A stretch of DNA of 64,000 bases from Macropodus opercularis (lineage: Eukaryota > Chordata > Actinopteri > Anabantiformes > Osphronemidae). Of this stretch, positions 20,327-33,304 are shown in pieces. Both the position numbers and the translations under genes were made by a program. The stretch spans positions 6,057,501 to 6,121,500 of the forward strand of contig CM061096.1 in NCBI GenBank assembly GCA_030770545.1, written 5' to 3'. Positions within the stretch are counted from its first letter, which is position 1. Every line of letters starts with the position of its first letter. Under the pieces are notes generated by a model. It did not search any database. It was not told the DNA's origin and saw nothing but the letters and a program-made list of their open reading frames with translations.

Positions 20327-22466
20327 CCACCACGGTGGGGCTCTGCCAGGGGCTTGTGATCGGATTTAGCGCTGCGTTCTCACTCCGTCTCCCATAGATG
20401 AGTGACAGATGGTGGCCATTAGTGTATATTCCATGCATCTGTTGCAAGGCGCTAATTTATCTCATTAGGAGGACGTGTGGAGGGGGAGGAGGAATGTGTA
20501 GGAGCAGAATGGACCATTTTATTATGAGTGTAAAACACGGGGAAAGATGCACCGAGCCGGCTGATATATATAGAGAGGAAGGAGGCGGAGCATCACAGCC
20601 ACGAGGTTATAGAGTACAACCACTAATCTGCAGAATGTGTGTGTGTCTGCGTGTGTGTGTGTTATGGATCATTCTGTTAAGTGGACCAGACAAACCCACT
20701 CACACAAGCAGCCACACCCACACCCACTCCTTTCATACTGCATATATACAGTACATTAGAAAGCCATACTCAATCTTAATTAATGTTCTGCAGAGCTAAT
20801 CTGCTTAACTATGTGGTGCATAGAGGCTGAGTGTGTTTCTCGGAGCATGGGTCAAAAAAAAAGTCTGCTGGATTATTAATGTGACATACTGTAATTGTGA
20901 GTGGCTGTGCTGATTTTTTTTTATTTTTTATTTTTCCCTGAAAATACCATTACATCTGTATTATAACTCGGCCTTGAACAATATTTGTTTCTGGTTGCCT
21001 AGCACGAATCAAACTGAACACGATGTATTCCCTGCCTTGGTGTTTTTTTGTCTTGCTTATTCCGCAACCTATAAGCAGATCAAACTCCTAAAAGGTGCTA
21101 ACACGCCCCATAAAAGTGTGGAGGCCTGCAGACTCAGGTGATGAATGCCTGCGGGTTTGTCCCCTTGCGAGTGACCCTTTTCACATTACACGTAATCATT
21201 TGGTCTATATTTAGGATGAGAATATCGATTAGTGCAGCTTTAAATTAATTTGTTGTCTGCGAGTCTCCTTTTTGTTGTGCTCAATTATTTTTGCACTACA
21301 CTTCCCAGAGACAACTTGTCGATCATTCGGGGCACGCGGGCCGAGTGACATACAGCGTATTGGATTGTTTGAAAATGAAGACTGATTGTGAGACGCCTTT
21401 AATGTGACATTTCCCACATTACACAGTGCATAGCTGCCTTGAGGCCTTCGCGACCTGTCTGCGGTTCGGATCATTATCATGTTAAATCGGTTTGTGACAG
21501 ACAGGGGCACACCTAGAACTAAACAGCGCAAACAGGCTGTAGACTATTATCTTTTTTTCTTTCCTTTCCTATTTCTTTTCTCATTTCAGGTTCTTGTGAC
21601 ACCTCCATATTTGATTTCATGGAAACAATTGTTCTGTAATAAAACCAAACCTGTGTCTAAGGCTGTCGTGAGGTATTCAACGCTGAAAGCGAGAGATGCA
21701 TTATTTTGACATTAGTGCTCATTACTGCATGATTTTACTAGTGTAATTAAACAAAGGGAAAACAGGAAGATTGCTGCCAAGATTGGCAACCTCCTCCACA
21801 CTTTACATTTCCATTTCAGCTCAGAAAACACTGGGCGAGATTTGATTTATGCACAACAGGTGGAAACTGGACCCGGTGGTGAAATGCGGTGACTTTGTAG
21901 GTGACTTTTTCTACTTGAGTTGTAATCAAAGTGTTATAGTTAAAGTGTGAATTTGCAATAAAAGGCTAAAGTCAATTTCAAACAGCCAATACTTAAGGTG
22001 GCGCTAATGAAGAGAGAAACATTTATATTTTCTTCACTAGCATTAAAGTCTGAAAAAGCTGCAGCTCTTCCATTCGAATGCGTTTTAAAGTGGTTATTCT
22101 AATTGCGTCAATAACAGACTGATAATTAGTAAAAAATGTAATCGTCCCTTTTATGGCCAGATCATCCAAAGAAGGCGCGTCATTATTTCTGGACATATTT
22201 CTGCTCCTGTCCAAAGCGTTAACTAAAGTGGATTTAAAAGGCCTGTACTGTTCACAAACTCCCTAATACCTCCAAAAGATTGTTTCACACATATTCATGA
22301 ATAAAGAGCGCGTTTAAGGTGATTTGGCATCAGGGCTCCTATTGACCCGTCTTGTGTGTACGGTTTCGCAGGGCTATCTGGCAGCCCAGGGGAGGGATTT
22401 AGCCTGGCCGGGAAAAATCTAATATTTCTCCACATTAAAGTCAAATAAAGGCAACCTGGCAGCCCC
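20327..22466. other. non-coding stretch, no gene seen
   Basis: No gene. The minus-strand and plus-strand frames at 20398-20799 and 21229-21531 have no domain. T-rich runs occur at about 20914-20936. The part at 21940-22320 is AT-rich. A CpG-bearing purine patch lies at 20470-20600. Confidence 0.6.
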
Positions 22467-22490
22467 TGTGTGTGTGTGTGTGTGTGTGTG
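22467..22490. repeat. (TG)12 microsatellite
   Basis: A perfect 24-base TG run with no coding context; reads as HTHTHT on the minus strand. Confidence 0.95.
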
Positions 22491-24128
22491 GTTGGAAGAT
22501 GATACAGTGGTGACCTACAGCCAATCACTAGAGCCCGAGTTAAACACTCTGGTTCGGCCTCCTGCTATCTGCCCCGGGTGCCACAAGAGGTGACACACTT
22601 TTGGAAGCAGGCGGGAGGCCGCGGTGGGTGTCGATGTGCTGTCGATTGATGTGCGCGTCTCAGTGGGTGTGCGTCTGTTTGTGTGCGCGCCCACCGCAAG
22701 GAATGCATCTAAGTATCCTGGCTGTACGTGAGGTGAGACTGGGTGAGCTGCTGCTGCCGCATGTTATATTTAGAAGGCGAGCTCCGAATCTAGTGTGCAA
22801 ACATTCAGCATTTTCCTGTGTGGAGACCAGGCAGGAACCTGGAGGTGTTCAGTAGTTCGGCTTCTCAAGTACTTGACTTTAAGTGAATGTTTAGTTTTAT
22901 GGTTTATGTCCATGTAGCGCTTTACGTCTGTTTACGTTTAGTATATGCAACACAAAGGAAGAGCTGTTTGAGCTGTGTTTTGCTATATTAACCTATATTG
23001 GATGACAGCTACAGTAACAGGTTGTTATTAACCATTTGTAAAAACGTATTAATGTTTTAGAAGGGAATCTAGAATCAGTTACAGCGGAGTTGACTATTCC
23101 GGGTTGCATTGTCACCATTAACCACCCAGCTCATTATTTCTAATGAACTATTCCTCTGGCAGGAACACATAATGCACATTGATCTTTGCATTTCACACAC
23201 GCCAATGTGAAATTATGGCAGCGCGCTCATACAATAATACCGGTCGATTAAAATAAATTGCGCGCTGGAACACAAGCGAATTAGAGACGTGGATTTGAAA
23301 GCACAAGAGAAGGTAGTTAAAGAAATGACACCAACAAACACGCATAAAACAGAGGGGGGTGGAACATTTAAGGCAGGGAAACATTTAACTAATCAGCACA
23401 GCGCTGATATTGTTATGCATAAAAAGTTTGCCTCTTTGCTTTGATATGCGTAGAAACTTCTGCTCCACTTACGCGTCGTCTTCTGCTCCAGCGGATCACC
23501 AGTGACTTGAGAGGAGATCTGCTGGATCACCCGCTGCACCGCGCACAGTGTAGAACTTGCTTGATTTTGGCTATTGTGTGCAGCTGAAAGGCGATCATTG
23601 TTATCCAGACCACTACCGTGATCAGTGTCACATTACAAACACGATGTGTTCGTTTGTAACAGCGGCTTGAAAAGTTTTGTGCCTTTTATTGGGTCTTGAT
23701 GCAGCAAAGCGTTACTTCCTAACTTGTGCCTTCTTGTGCCTTGTTCGACTCCACCTCATATTGTAACTGAAATATATAATATATAAAGTGTTACTGTATG
23801 AATCGTCTCTGTGCATCATAACTGACATCGCCAAGAGATTTGATGTTTTGATGTGTATGAGCTCGTTTGGAAATGAGTAGGAAGTTTGTCACAAAGCAAA
23901 ACACGCTGGCCTGGGTAAATCAAACGCTACACCTACTGGGATAAAACCGGAGATTTCGTCGCAGGTTAGGGGGAGATTTGCTGCGGAATCGCAGGATCTT
24001 TATCTCAGTTTACGCTGCCGTGGCTGCAGTGGAAACGGTTTTTGTTCGTATCTCTGTGTACTTGCCTCTGCCTGCCGTCACATGTCCCTGTGAAGCTGCT
24101 GTATTGTATGTTCCCCCGCTGCCTGCAG
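22491..24128. other. non-coding stretch, no gene seen
   Basis: No supported gene. GC-rich at 22560-22760, AT-rich at 22860-23460 and 23760-23830 (ATATATAATATATAA), then moderately CpG-bearing towards 24000. The pyrimidine-containing sequence at 24060-24120 leads into the candidate acceptor at 24127-24128. Confidence 0.6.
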
Positions 24129-24194
24129 CCATGCTGGATGAAAGCGGCGTCGGTGGAGGATGAGGCTCAGATGCAGGCAGCCTGCGGTGAATCG
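24129..24194 (+). other. candidate 66-bp exon
   Basis: Bounded by CCCCCGCTGCCTGCAG| on the left and |GTGAGCGG on the right, both good splice sites. The length is 66 bases and the first frame is open throughout (PCWMKAASVEDEAQMQAACGES in phase zero, broken here as PCWMKAASVE / DEAQMQAACG / ES). It includes an ATG in that frame. No protein family is recognised. It could be a cassette or leader exon, or chance; in favour are both sites and the CpG-bearing sequence around it. Confidence 0.3.
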
Positions 24195-25496
24195 GTGAGC
24201 GGGGACTTGTCTTTATGGGGGCCAGGTCACCGGGAGGTCTCTTTTCATGAAGGTGACAGATGTACAGTACAGGAAGATGTTTACTGCGCGCGAGCGTGTC
24301 CGTCTCCCTTTCTTTCCCCCCTTTCTTAGATTTCTTTGCGTTGATCGAATTACACTTTCCCATGGATGAGAATGTTCATTTAAATGTCAACACTTATATG
24401 AGCAGGCCCCGTGTGAGATGTGGTGGAGGGGGGGGCATCATTTACATGTCAGCCTTCATTTTATAACTTCACTTTAGTGATGAATGGTAGCAGTTTGTGC
24501 CTACTGAGCACACTAGAGGAAGGTCTCATCATGTCAAGTTAATATTCAAATCGGCAGATGGAAATTCTTCAAGGGATGAAACCTCTGCTCATTTGCTTTT
24601 TTTTTCTCATCTCTTTTTAAAAACACGTCTTTCTGTTCGCTATGTATCCGCTGCAGACGTAATACGTACAGAATGAGGAGCGGTCGTATGACTGCTTGCA
24701 GGTGGTGTTAAAGACGGCGAGTACAACTTTTGCAGCTGTTTTAGAAACAAACTTAAAGGAGCGTTCGTCACATTTGCCAGTGTAATGAAAAACAAGGGGG
24801 AACATCCTGGATACACTTGTGTAACTGAAGTATATAACTGTTAAACGTTGAGTTTTTGTGGATGACTCGTGAAAACTGATCAGACTAGAGTGAGACTAGC
24901 TCCTGCAGTATACTCTGTTGTTTACTTCTGCACTTCCTGCCCATCGCAAACTTTTACCTGAGGCCCGAAGCGAATGTGCAGCACATTATAGCTGCGTCCC
25001 GGTGAGAGTCAGGCTAACACCCTAAATAATTCACTCAGCTCTATCAACATGTTTTGGAGAAAAGCAGAAGGAAAAAAGTCCCCCCTCCGTCCCCCCGCCT
25101 CCCTTTTGTTTCATAATAAATAACACTCGTCTTTTTTATTATTCCTTCTCTGGCTCTGATGTGCAGAGACACCTTGAGAGCATTGTGAAGCTAACAAAGC
25201 TAAAGCGGCTAGGACAGAACCCTGCTGAGACAGTCGGCCAGACCTGTGTGCTTGTCAGACTGCTTTTGTGTCAGCCACCTAATTGGGAACAATTAGCCCA
25301 AAGGTTGTTTTACATGGCAGAACATGATAGACTTCAGTTATTCCATTGTTCCTGTTTTCTGAATGGCGCTATCTGAATGAAGCTCTGATTGGAATTGCCT
25401 TTCATGACGAGGCACAGCGGCGTGTCAGCCTGTCAAAGAGACACTTCCTGAAAGCTGCCTGAAAATAGGCGGCGGAGGTCATTGTCATCAAACGAG
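24195..25496. other. non-coding stretch, no gene seen
   Basis: No gene. Mixed composition, a G-run at about 24428-24434, T-run at about 24598-24606, and AT-rich patches with TTAATATT words. Short frames have no domain. Confidence 0.6.
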
Positions 25497-25567
25497 CAGT
25501 CGCGGGGGTTTTACTCCGCGTATCTCGGGATCGGGCGCCCGGGTGGAGGCGGGGGCGGCGGCGACAA
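25497..25567. promoter_or_regulatory. short CpG-dense patch
   Basis: About 70 bases with roughly a dozen CpG (CGCGGGGG...GGGCGCCCGGG...GGGGGCGGCGGCG). The density stands out from the surroundings. It could be part of an unannotated promoter or a conserved GC-rich element; no exon or transcription start can be fixed. Confidence 0.35.
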
Positions 25568-25569
25568 CA

Positions 25570-25614
25570 AGCCTCTCATTTCTATCAGCGTTTGCGCTGA
25601 GAAAATAAGAGGCT
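25570..25614 (+). other. 45-nt imperfect hairpin
   Basis: GCCTCT (25571-25576) pairs with AGAGGC (25608-25613); ATTT (25578-25581) pairs with AAAT (25603-25606); TCAGCG (25585-25590) pairs with CGCTGA (25595-25600) around the loop TTTG. By hand this gives about 18 pairs with two mismatches and one bulge. The stem is shorter than a usual pre-miRNA. It lies directly after the CpG-dense patch. Function is unknown. Confidence 0.5.
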
Positions 25615-27470
25615 GTCATCCAAGAACAGTACGACCACGCGTGCGTACAATATGATCGGTTATGGTGATAATAAGTCCTGATGGATTCTCATAATGACTC
25701 CACTGGCTTTGCCGGCGTGCACACATCATCACCTTTCCCTTCCACGCTCATTTGTGAACACGCCGAGGCCAGCTCGGCCTGCTGGTTGCCAAATGGAGCT
25801 AACCCGAAGCCAGCCAGCACTGAGTCTCCTGTCTCCTGTGGCTCTGGAGGGGAAGCCATCTTCTGAGGCCAAGGCAACGTCTCCCAAACAGATCCGTCTC
25901 CTCTGTCACCCTGCGAGCTCGAGTGTGTTCGTTTCCTCCTCTACGGTTTGTAGTAACTGCTTCGATAAAAGTCAGGTCTGAATCACTTGCGTCAAATTGT
26001 GTTTAATGTTACAATGAGGTAATTAATTGTACAGTTGGATCAACAAATGTCTGCTTGGGGTTGAAAAACACTGCAGCAGATTGTTTATGGTATTTTAAGC
26101 TCAGTCAAACCGACGACGGGAAACCAAACGAAACAGTTTCTCCAGACAAAGCGTGATGCAATAACGCGCTGTAGCATCATCCTGCCGATGACATAACCTG
26201 CTCTCTAACTAGGAGTCAAACCTGGTGAGGGTGTTAAATTGCGAACAGCTAGACTGCTGGGAAAGTCGATGAAAGTTTTTATTGTTGAATCTGAAAACCG
26301 TGCGCTTGGAAATGTCTCGTCTGTACCATCATCCCGGTACAGTTGTATCACCTGTTTGTGTTTGTGTCCTCCTGCTGGGAGCCACTTTGTGTAGTTTTAT
26401 CTGTTTTGGTTTTTAGCCGCGTCCTCATCAACCGGAGGCCGTTCTTCTGTCGGCTGCGTGACAGTGTACAGCGCTTGCTGAAACAGCCGTGTGCCATTAC
26501 TACAAATGATCTGGGCGATAACGGCGAGACGAAACCATAGAGGAAATGTGCTGTCAAACTAAATCTATAAGCCAGAAAAGGCAACTCTCCATTCATTATT
26601 TATCTAAAACTATTGATTAGTGGATTAGTGTTGGCTCCTTTATTATTGAAGGTTTTTCCTACCCTGTGATGGTCCAAATTGTACTTTCAGAAGCTTTTCT
26701 ACCCTGACAAAAATAAAAATCCGGAGGAAGTATTGAACACTGCTCCTCTTGGATATTTTTTTTTCATCTTGGATTTCGACACGTATCAGATGTCGATGCG
26801 CAGCTTCGCACCTACATCTTCTTCTCTTCTCTGCCTCGCGGTTGGAAATATCTTGTCGTGAATGCGTGTCCACTCGGTTTGGGACACCTGCCACGGTCTT
26901 CCCACATCCTTGCCGCTTTGCTGCTGGAGCTGAGTGGGTTTATGTGAGGGGCAGGATGGTCCTAAGGGGCCTTTGGGTGGTGGTGGCGGCGGTTTGTGTT
27001 GGCAGGCGCGCAGCCCCTGATCCCTGGCTTCGCTCTTTTCTTTAGAGCCGGGGCCTTGGCTGTCGTTACCAGAAGTAGCAGCAGGAGGATGGCAGTGTGC
27101 TGTACGGCCCAACAGTGTGTTAGTGATATAAATACACAATATGCATACCTGTGTAGTCCAGCGTGGGTCTTGTATTTCATTGGCTGGCTTTTACTTTGTT
27201 TGTTTATATTGCGCCTTGTTATGGATATGCTTTGTCAGTGTACATCCAAGCAGGTCTCGGTGCGTATGCAAGCCTGTGCATGTGCTTCCTGACTACGTGT
27301 GTCTGCGGGTGCCAGCAGGTGCAGCTTGCGGCTCAGTGTGTTTATATATTCCTGCTCTCACTGTGCGTCCGGCACTCCGGCACCGTGCCCGGCTTCACCT
27401 GAGGCCAAGGAATGTCCTCTCTTCCTCCTCCTCTTCCTCCTCCTCTTCTCAGCATATCTCACACTTCTCG
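25615..27470. other. non-coding stretch, no gene seen
   Basis: No supported gene. The part at 25681-25981 has low stop density, with open frames in three registers on both strands (61, 62 and 95 codons), which argues against any one being coding. The remainder is mixed, with GT-rich sequence at 26950-27320. Confidence 0.55.
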
Positions 27471-27560
27471 CCCACACCCTCAGCGGGTCAGCGGGCGCCT
27501 CCGCACAAGCCCGCGCCAGGCAGACCTGCCGGGCATCTGGATCGACCGATCCCATCCACA
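27471..27560. other. GC- and CpG-rich patch
   Basis: About 90 bases with many CpG (CAGCGGGTCAGCGGGCGCC and following), after a CT-rich tract at 27415-27450 (CCTCCTCCTCTTCCTCC). Several overlapping frames are open here because stops are rare in GC-rich DNA. No domain or start signal is convincing. Confidence 0.5.
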
Positions 27561-29368
27561 CTCACCTGGACCTGGACAAGGTCAGGAAGTTAGGAAAGAA
27601 TACATAACTGCAAAATACTCAGGCCTGGGGCAAGGAAGAGCAGAGGCAGCGTGAACCCAGCAGACCTTCTGTTCATTTTCACAGTGAACTGAAAAGGGAT
27701 TCCACTACATAGTTAGACCAGGCTGAGACACAGCTCCACTTTTTTCCAATAATTCAATGATCAGAGGTTACAGTGAAAACAAAACGAAGGCAAAAAAAAT
27801 GTAACTGAGCCAAGGTCAGCGAGAGAAGATGAGCTGCGTGTTCCAATATGTGTTTCCTTCGCCCCAAAACATGACGAGCCTTCTCTGTACTCAGGCTGCT
27901 GTGGGAATGAGTGAACTGGGGGTTATTCGGGGGGATTTTCATGCTGTGCTGCACACCAAATAGGCAGAACTGCAGTCAGTCAGAGCAGGCAGAGAAATTC
28001 AGAACTAACCCCAGGATCACTCAGCGTCTATAGGAAAGAAAAAAAAAAAGAGAAGAAGCTCCAATCTCTCCTTCAAGGCCCTGTGTTCTCACACAGCAGA
28101 CAGCGTAGCTTTGTCTCGTCAATCCCACACTCCCAGAATTCAAACTAATACAAGCCCAGCCCACGAGTGTCTGCCTCCGTCAGGAATGCGAGCTACAAGA
28201 GATTTGCTTCACTTCAGCGCCTTTGAAACGGGTTTTCCCTCATTGCCGTCGTCTGTTTGACTTTTAAAGACAATGCTCCCGAGGTGTACGGCCGCGGCGT
28301 ATTCCGGGGCTTTACCGATAGACAAGGAAAGAAGAGGATTGTGGGTAGCGCGGCACAAGCCGGCCTCTGACTGGAAGCCACTCACCTCACCTGATGCCAG
28401 CAGAGTTTACGCTCACCTCTGAAATGGGCCGGAACTATTTTTCATGCGGCGCAATTCCCCGGGTGTTTCCGAGGCCTCGATTCCGCTCACTAGCTCATTC
28501 TCTTACTGTCACCCCCCCCTCCCCTTCCTCTGTCCCCTCTTCCTTACCCTCATTTTTATCACCGTCGTTAAACTGGACCTTCTCGCCCCCCGACAGCAGT
28601 TTTTATAGTCCTTGAAGTTATTAAACATGTATAATTACTTTTAGTCAGTTCTGCCGTGGGGAGATGAAGAGAGAGTGCAGAGGGAAAGGATGGAGATGGA
28701 AGGAGGGGGGTAGTAGAGACAAATAGAGTTGGAATTTGTGTGCTCGTATATCCTCATTCTTCATAGAACGCACGTGTGTGTGTGTATGTGTGTGTTTGCC
28801 CTCCTGCTACATCCTGCTCATATTTCTTTTATTGGCTGTGTGGCGGTGCTGTTGGAGGGCCCGGGGCAGCCGCAGGGACAGCAGGTGCGGCCTCTGAGTG
28901 CTGCTGTATTAGAGGGTATAAAGGCACCGCCGACTGCCCAGGAGTGAAGTGCACGCTGAGAGCCATCCGAACAGCTGCACAACAGCCACCGGGGGCCTCT
29001 ATTGTTTAGAACGGTGTTCATCTCCTATTCATTATTCACCGGCCGGCAGTGTTTGCAAGCAGTCTAATTTAATCCTTTTATTTTTGTCTGATTGCAGGCT
29101 TTTGAAACGGGAGACAGGAGTTTTAAGGTCAAGCTCCGGTAGGGAGCACTCACCCCGTCGCGTGGACTGACAATTGATTTAGGTCATCCGGTGAAGGACG
29201 TACAGTAGGAAGTAGTGTGGGTTTCGTGTGACATTTTGGTCATGGCGTTTTGTACAGTCTGCCCCCTGCGAGTGTGTCAATGCTAAATATAAACCAGGAG
29301 ACAGTTTAGTTGTCCTGCCTCTCAGGAGGATTTAACTCCTGTTTATCCAGTTGATTCTGTTTCCCCAG
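27561..29368. other. non-coding stretch, no gene seen
   Basis: No gene. A CpG-bearing patch lies at 28270-28370 (GGCCGCGGCG). A-runs at about 27793-27800 and 28038-28049; C-run at about 28511-28519. The end (29340-29368) is a T/C-containing run leading to the acceptor-like TTTCCCCAG. Confidence 0.55.
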
Positions 29369-29458
29369 CGGGGCTCGGAGTGGCGACGCGGCGGATCGCC
29401 TTAGTTGAGCATGCAGCGGCTGATGGGTAACAGTCAGGCGCGGCGCAGGTCGGACCGG
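29369..29458 (+). other. candidate first coding exon
   Basis: Bounded by TTCTGTTTCCCCAG| and |GTAAGATG, both good splice sites. All three through-frames carry stops, so it cannot be an internal coding exon. It does hold an ATG at 29411 with A at -3 and an in-frame upstream TAG; the reading MQRLMGNSQARRRSDR runs to the donor in phase zero. An alternative donor lies at GATGG|GTAACA. The segment is CpG-rich. No family is recognised. A leader exon with a start codon, or chance, are both possible. Confidence 0.3.
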
Positions 29459-29897
29459 GTAAGATGCCTCGAAGGGGGCACGCCGGGCTGCTGCTGCGGT
29501 TTGGAGAGGGGTCGGCCGAGGACAGGGGACTGCTGTGCATGGCCGCTATTTCTGTCTGCAGAGAGACATCTGGTGGGCGCAGGCAGGACTGCAGCCTGGT
29601 GTTACAACACCCACCTGGACTACTCTCTCATCTGCGGGTCTCCGTGCATGTCAGCAGCACGTCTCTAAGATGTTGTCCAGTGTGGATTTTTAAAAGATGA
29701 GCGCAACAGTGTGCCGGCACAATGCTGCGATCGCTACCTTCGACATATTTACATCAACGTCAGGCACTTGGGAGACATTTAAAGGCTTTTCATTAATGTC
29801 ATCATCACAAGCTCTGCGCATTAGAAAGACTGTGATCTGTGTGCAGCTATGACTCACTGGCTTCCCCTCCACTGTGCTGCTCTGTTGTCAGCCTCGG

Positions 29898-29911
29898 CCA
29901 GTAGATGGCAC
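29898..29911 (+). promoter_or_regulatory. CTCF core motif
   Basis: CCAGTAGATGGCAC fits the vertebrate CTCF core CCASYAGRKGGCRS at all 14 positions. It lies 440 bases right of the candidate first exon. Occupancy cannot be inferred from sequence alone, but this is the best insulator-type motif I found in the window. Confidence 0.55.
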
Positions 29912-32900
29912 CAGTGCTCTGGATTAGCTCTGCTGGAAGACAACAAACCCCCACGAACACCTTTTGTGTGAAGGAATGAAGTGTTTGTTTGTCAGTATTT
30001 CAGGATTGTGTGTTAGTTGTGTCTTTAATTACAGGCACATAACATACACTTTGAAAGTAATGCTCTTAACAAGGATAGTTTATGCTTTCACCCCACCGCC
30101 CAAAAAGCTCAGTAATTAACATGAGGATTTATAAAAGAAAAGAACAGCATTAAAATACAGAATATATAAAATACACATAAACAAGGTGCCTTGTTACAAG
30201 AATGCAAGAAACGTTAATATTTATTGATTATTATTTGGACTTCTTTCCTTCTTATAATTAGAAAACCAAGTATTATCTCATAATCGCTTCCTCGTGTCAT
30301 CCAAACATCTAAGAAAACCAGTAACATGTTAGACCATGTAAATGCAGTTCGACTGGGTTTGTACAGAAATAGCTCAGTGCATTTCAGACATTCTTTGTCT
30401 TTTAACCCAATAGGAGCCACCTAATTGCTGCTGTTCTGTAAATGTAATGCTGCAGGAGGGGAAGGAGCAAACTCGCTCGTCTGTAATTAATGGCGCTCTG
30501 ATGTCAGGTGCTCAGCGCCTGCCGGGTTCCAGGCCTCCACCGAGCACCAGCAGCAAGCGGAGTGAGAATAAACTGGGAAAGCCTTCCCGCGAACGTATCA
30601 GCAGCTCTCTGCCAGCTGCCTGTCTGGAATAAACAAACACAGGCTTATTTGTTGCAGGCGGAAATAGGCAGGCAGAATCAAACTCTATGCCGCTTATTAA
30701 AAAGCTCTCCTAATCTTTTGCAGAGCACACATTGCTCTGAGATAAACACCACCAAATTAATTACCGGTTAATTATCACTTCTCACACGGCTCATTCGAAA
30801 GAGGACAATGGAGTCTTTTTCCCTCCTTTTTTCGGTCCAGCTCCTCCCCCGTACATAGGTTTTCCTCTCTCCCATGGCCTGATAAAGTGTTTATTTATTC
30901 CTACAGTATATTTGGCACACGCAACCTTTTTCCAACTACTTCTGGAGCATCTGCACTTGAACATGCTGGGAAAGAAAGAGAAAATATGATTTGAATGCAA
31001 ATCAGTGATGTAAACACAGACAAACAGCAACACGTTGTGTTGATTATGGAATAATATTCAGACGGAGAATATTGAGGAGGAAGAAGAAAAAAAAATCGGC
31101 AACAGAATAATCGCTTTGGTAGAACTATTAGTGGGTACAAGGAGAGGACGTCGCACAACAAATGAGGAGATGGTTGCTCAAGTGTAATTTTAATTCAGGG
31201 CGTTATTTGAAGCATTTATGCAGCGTTCACTTGTAACTAGAAGCAGCTGCTTCATTTCCTTGGACTGGCAGGTGTTGCAGGAGAAGCAGTAGTTCACTCT
31301 ACACTAGACAAGGCGTCCAGGCTCTTGGAGAATGTGACAAGAAACGGTTTATTTAAAGGGTAAATCAATTTTAGTGTCAACAAACCAACAACGAATTTAT
31401 CCTACTAACAAATGTCCTCTGTGCTTTATATTTCCTGTGCCTCTGTGCTGTAGGGTTTTATTGTTTGTCCAGAAACTATTAAAAACACATCAATGAGCCA
31501 AGGCTGTTGCACAGGAAGACATGTGCCTTCATTACCATGAACACACTGTAGTTTATTTTGACTCAATCCCACATACATCACCCTGCTGCCAGGAATACTC
31601 ACCAGAGTTCTGCAACAGAGAATTGTCTCTGTTTCCTCCCATCAGTAGCGTTTGTTAATATTGCTGCAGTCTTAAACGTTAAAAACAAGAGTTTTAAATC
31701 AAATATAAGCGAGAAAGTATGGAAAGGTTTGTTAGTTTTGCTTGTTTGACAGAACGTTAACACATACGTTGAAAACCTCAAACTTTAAACACAGACTATC
31801 CTGTTAACGAGAATGTATTCAATTCAGTTTGACTGGATTATGTTAGATTTTTTTTTTGTATCCTACAATATCTACTGCCACAGTTTGTTTGACTTAATAG
31901 TGGATCATTTAATTCATTAAGTTCGTAAATCAAGGTCAGATTTTAAGATACTGTTGTGGGACAGCATCAGTCCAGAACCATGTGGTGTTTATGAACGACA
32001 CACACAGCGACTGCCCCGCGTCCACGTCTCCATTCAGTGCAACAGTAAGAGCAGCGTTGGCAGCCTCTCCGGCGGCTGCAGCTGTGAGACGCACGCAGCC
32101 TTTTTAGGTTCAAACTTTTAACTCTTACCACTTCAGTCCTACAGTTAATGACAAATCAGTGAAGAGGTCGGAGGTCGCATCAAACGTGGCGTCGTTCCAA
32201 GAGGAGCTAATTAAGTTGATCTCTCAGTAGTCGACCTGTTTTCAGACTCAGTGTCTTGTCTACATTAAGACAACCATATCCAGATTAGAGCACGGATGAG
32301 TGATAAGGTGGGCGCTGTGGGACTTTCATGTATGACTAGATGTGACACAATTATGTCTTGACTATGTTTATGACTTTTATGTTTTAACTTTTATGCAGGT
32401 AATTGTGGAAAGATATGTACCACCACATTTAAAATATGATCAATTTAACAAGACCAAACATTACGCATTAAAAAACAAAGAAGGTAAATGAAAAGAAAAT
32501 GCAACTTTAAAGGCCTCTATTCTGTAAACGTGTAGGTGAAGCAAACCTGCATCATGTATTTTAATTCATCTTCTTCTTTTTCTCTCCTACCCGGCTGCCG
32601 TATTGCTGCTAGCGCTTCATGCTAAGTTCCCGCTTCCTTTATTTGTACTGTTTCCTCCACTGGTGCCTGCCAGTGTCAAGGACTTGACTTTGCTTCAAAG
32701 CTAGTATTGAGCAGTACAAGGCTGTAGTTGCACTGAACAGCTGCATGTGTGCATTTGTGAAGCTGTGTGAACAAAAAGACAACACGGTCCTTTTTTTTTT
32801 CTTTGTTTGAAAACTGGAAAAAGCATAAATGTCAGACCCTCGGCTTTAATGCTGGTCGGCCACCGTATAAAGAGCCGGTGAACAGAGGTACAAATGTGTT

Positions 32901-33302
32901 TTGGGGCTGCTCAGTGCAGAAGCAGGTACACGGACATGATGATAAGCCCCAGGACACCGAGGAGACCCTGCACAAATGAAAGGCTAAGTAAGGCAGGCAG
33001 GCGATCTTGTCATCACATTAGCCCGGCCTCATTGTAATTGTGAGGCTGCTGCTGTCAGCCCCGGTGCAGCACAGAGCTCCGAGTCAGAGCTGGATCCAGC
33101 GCCCCGGATAAAGTGCTCTGCCGACAGGAGATAATTGAAAATCCAAAAAGACTCGGGCTAATTTGATTACGCCAGGCAATCGCTGAATTGTTCCCTTTAT
33201 TAAAGGGATTTGATTATGACATGAAGTCAAGTAATTATTGGTGCCGAAACTGCAGGAGCTGTCCCTTCTGATGATGGCCACTGCTAGAAGGAAACAATGG
33301 TC

Positions 33303-33304
<2 letters not shown>
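29912..33304. other. non-coding AT-rich stretch
   Basis: No gene. AT-rich at 30040-30300, 31360-31480, 31640-31930 and 32330-32560. One POU octamer (ATGCAAAT) lies at about 30995-31002. T-runs at about 31850-31857 and 32792-32801. A GC-richer part at 33000-33110 with CAG/CCGG words could be regulatory. Short frames have no domain. Confidence 0.6.
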
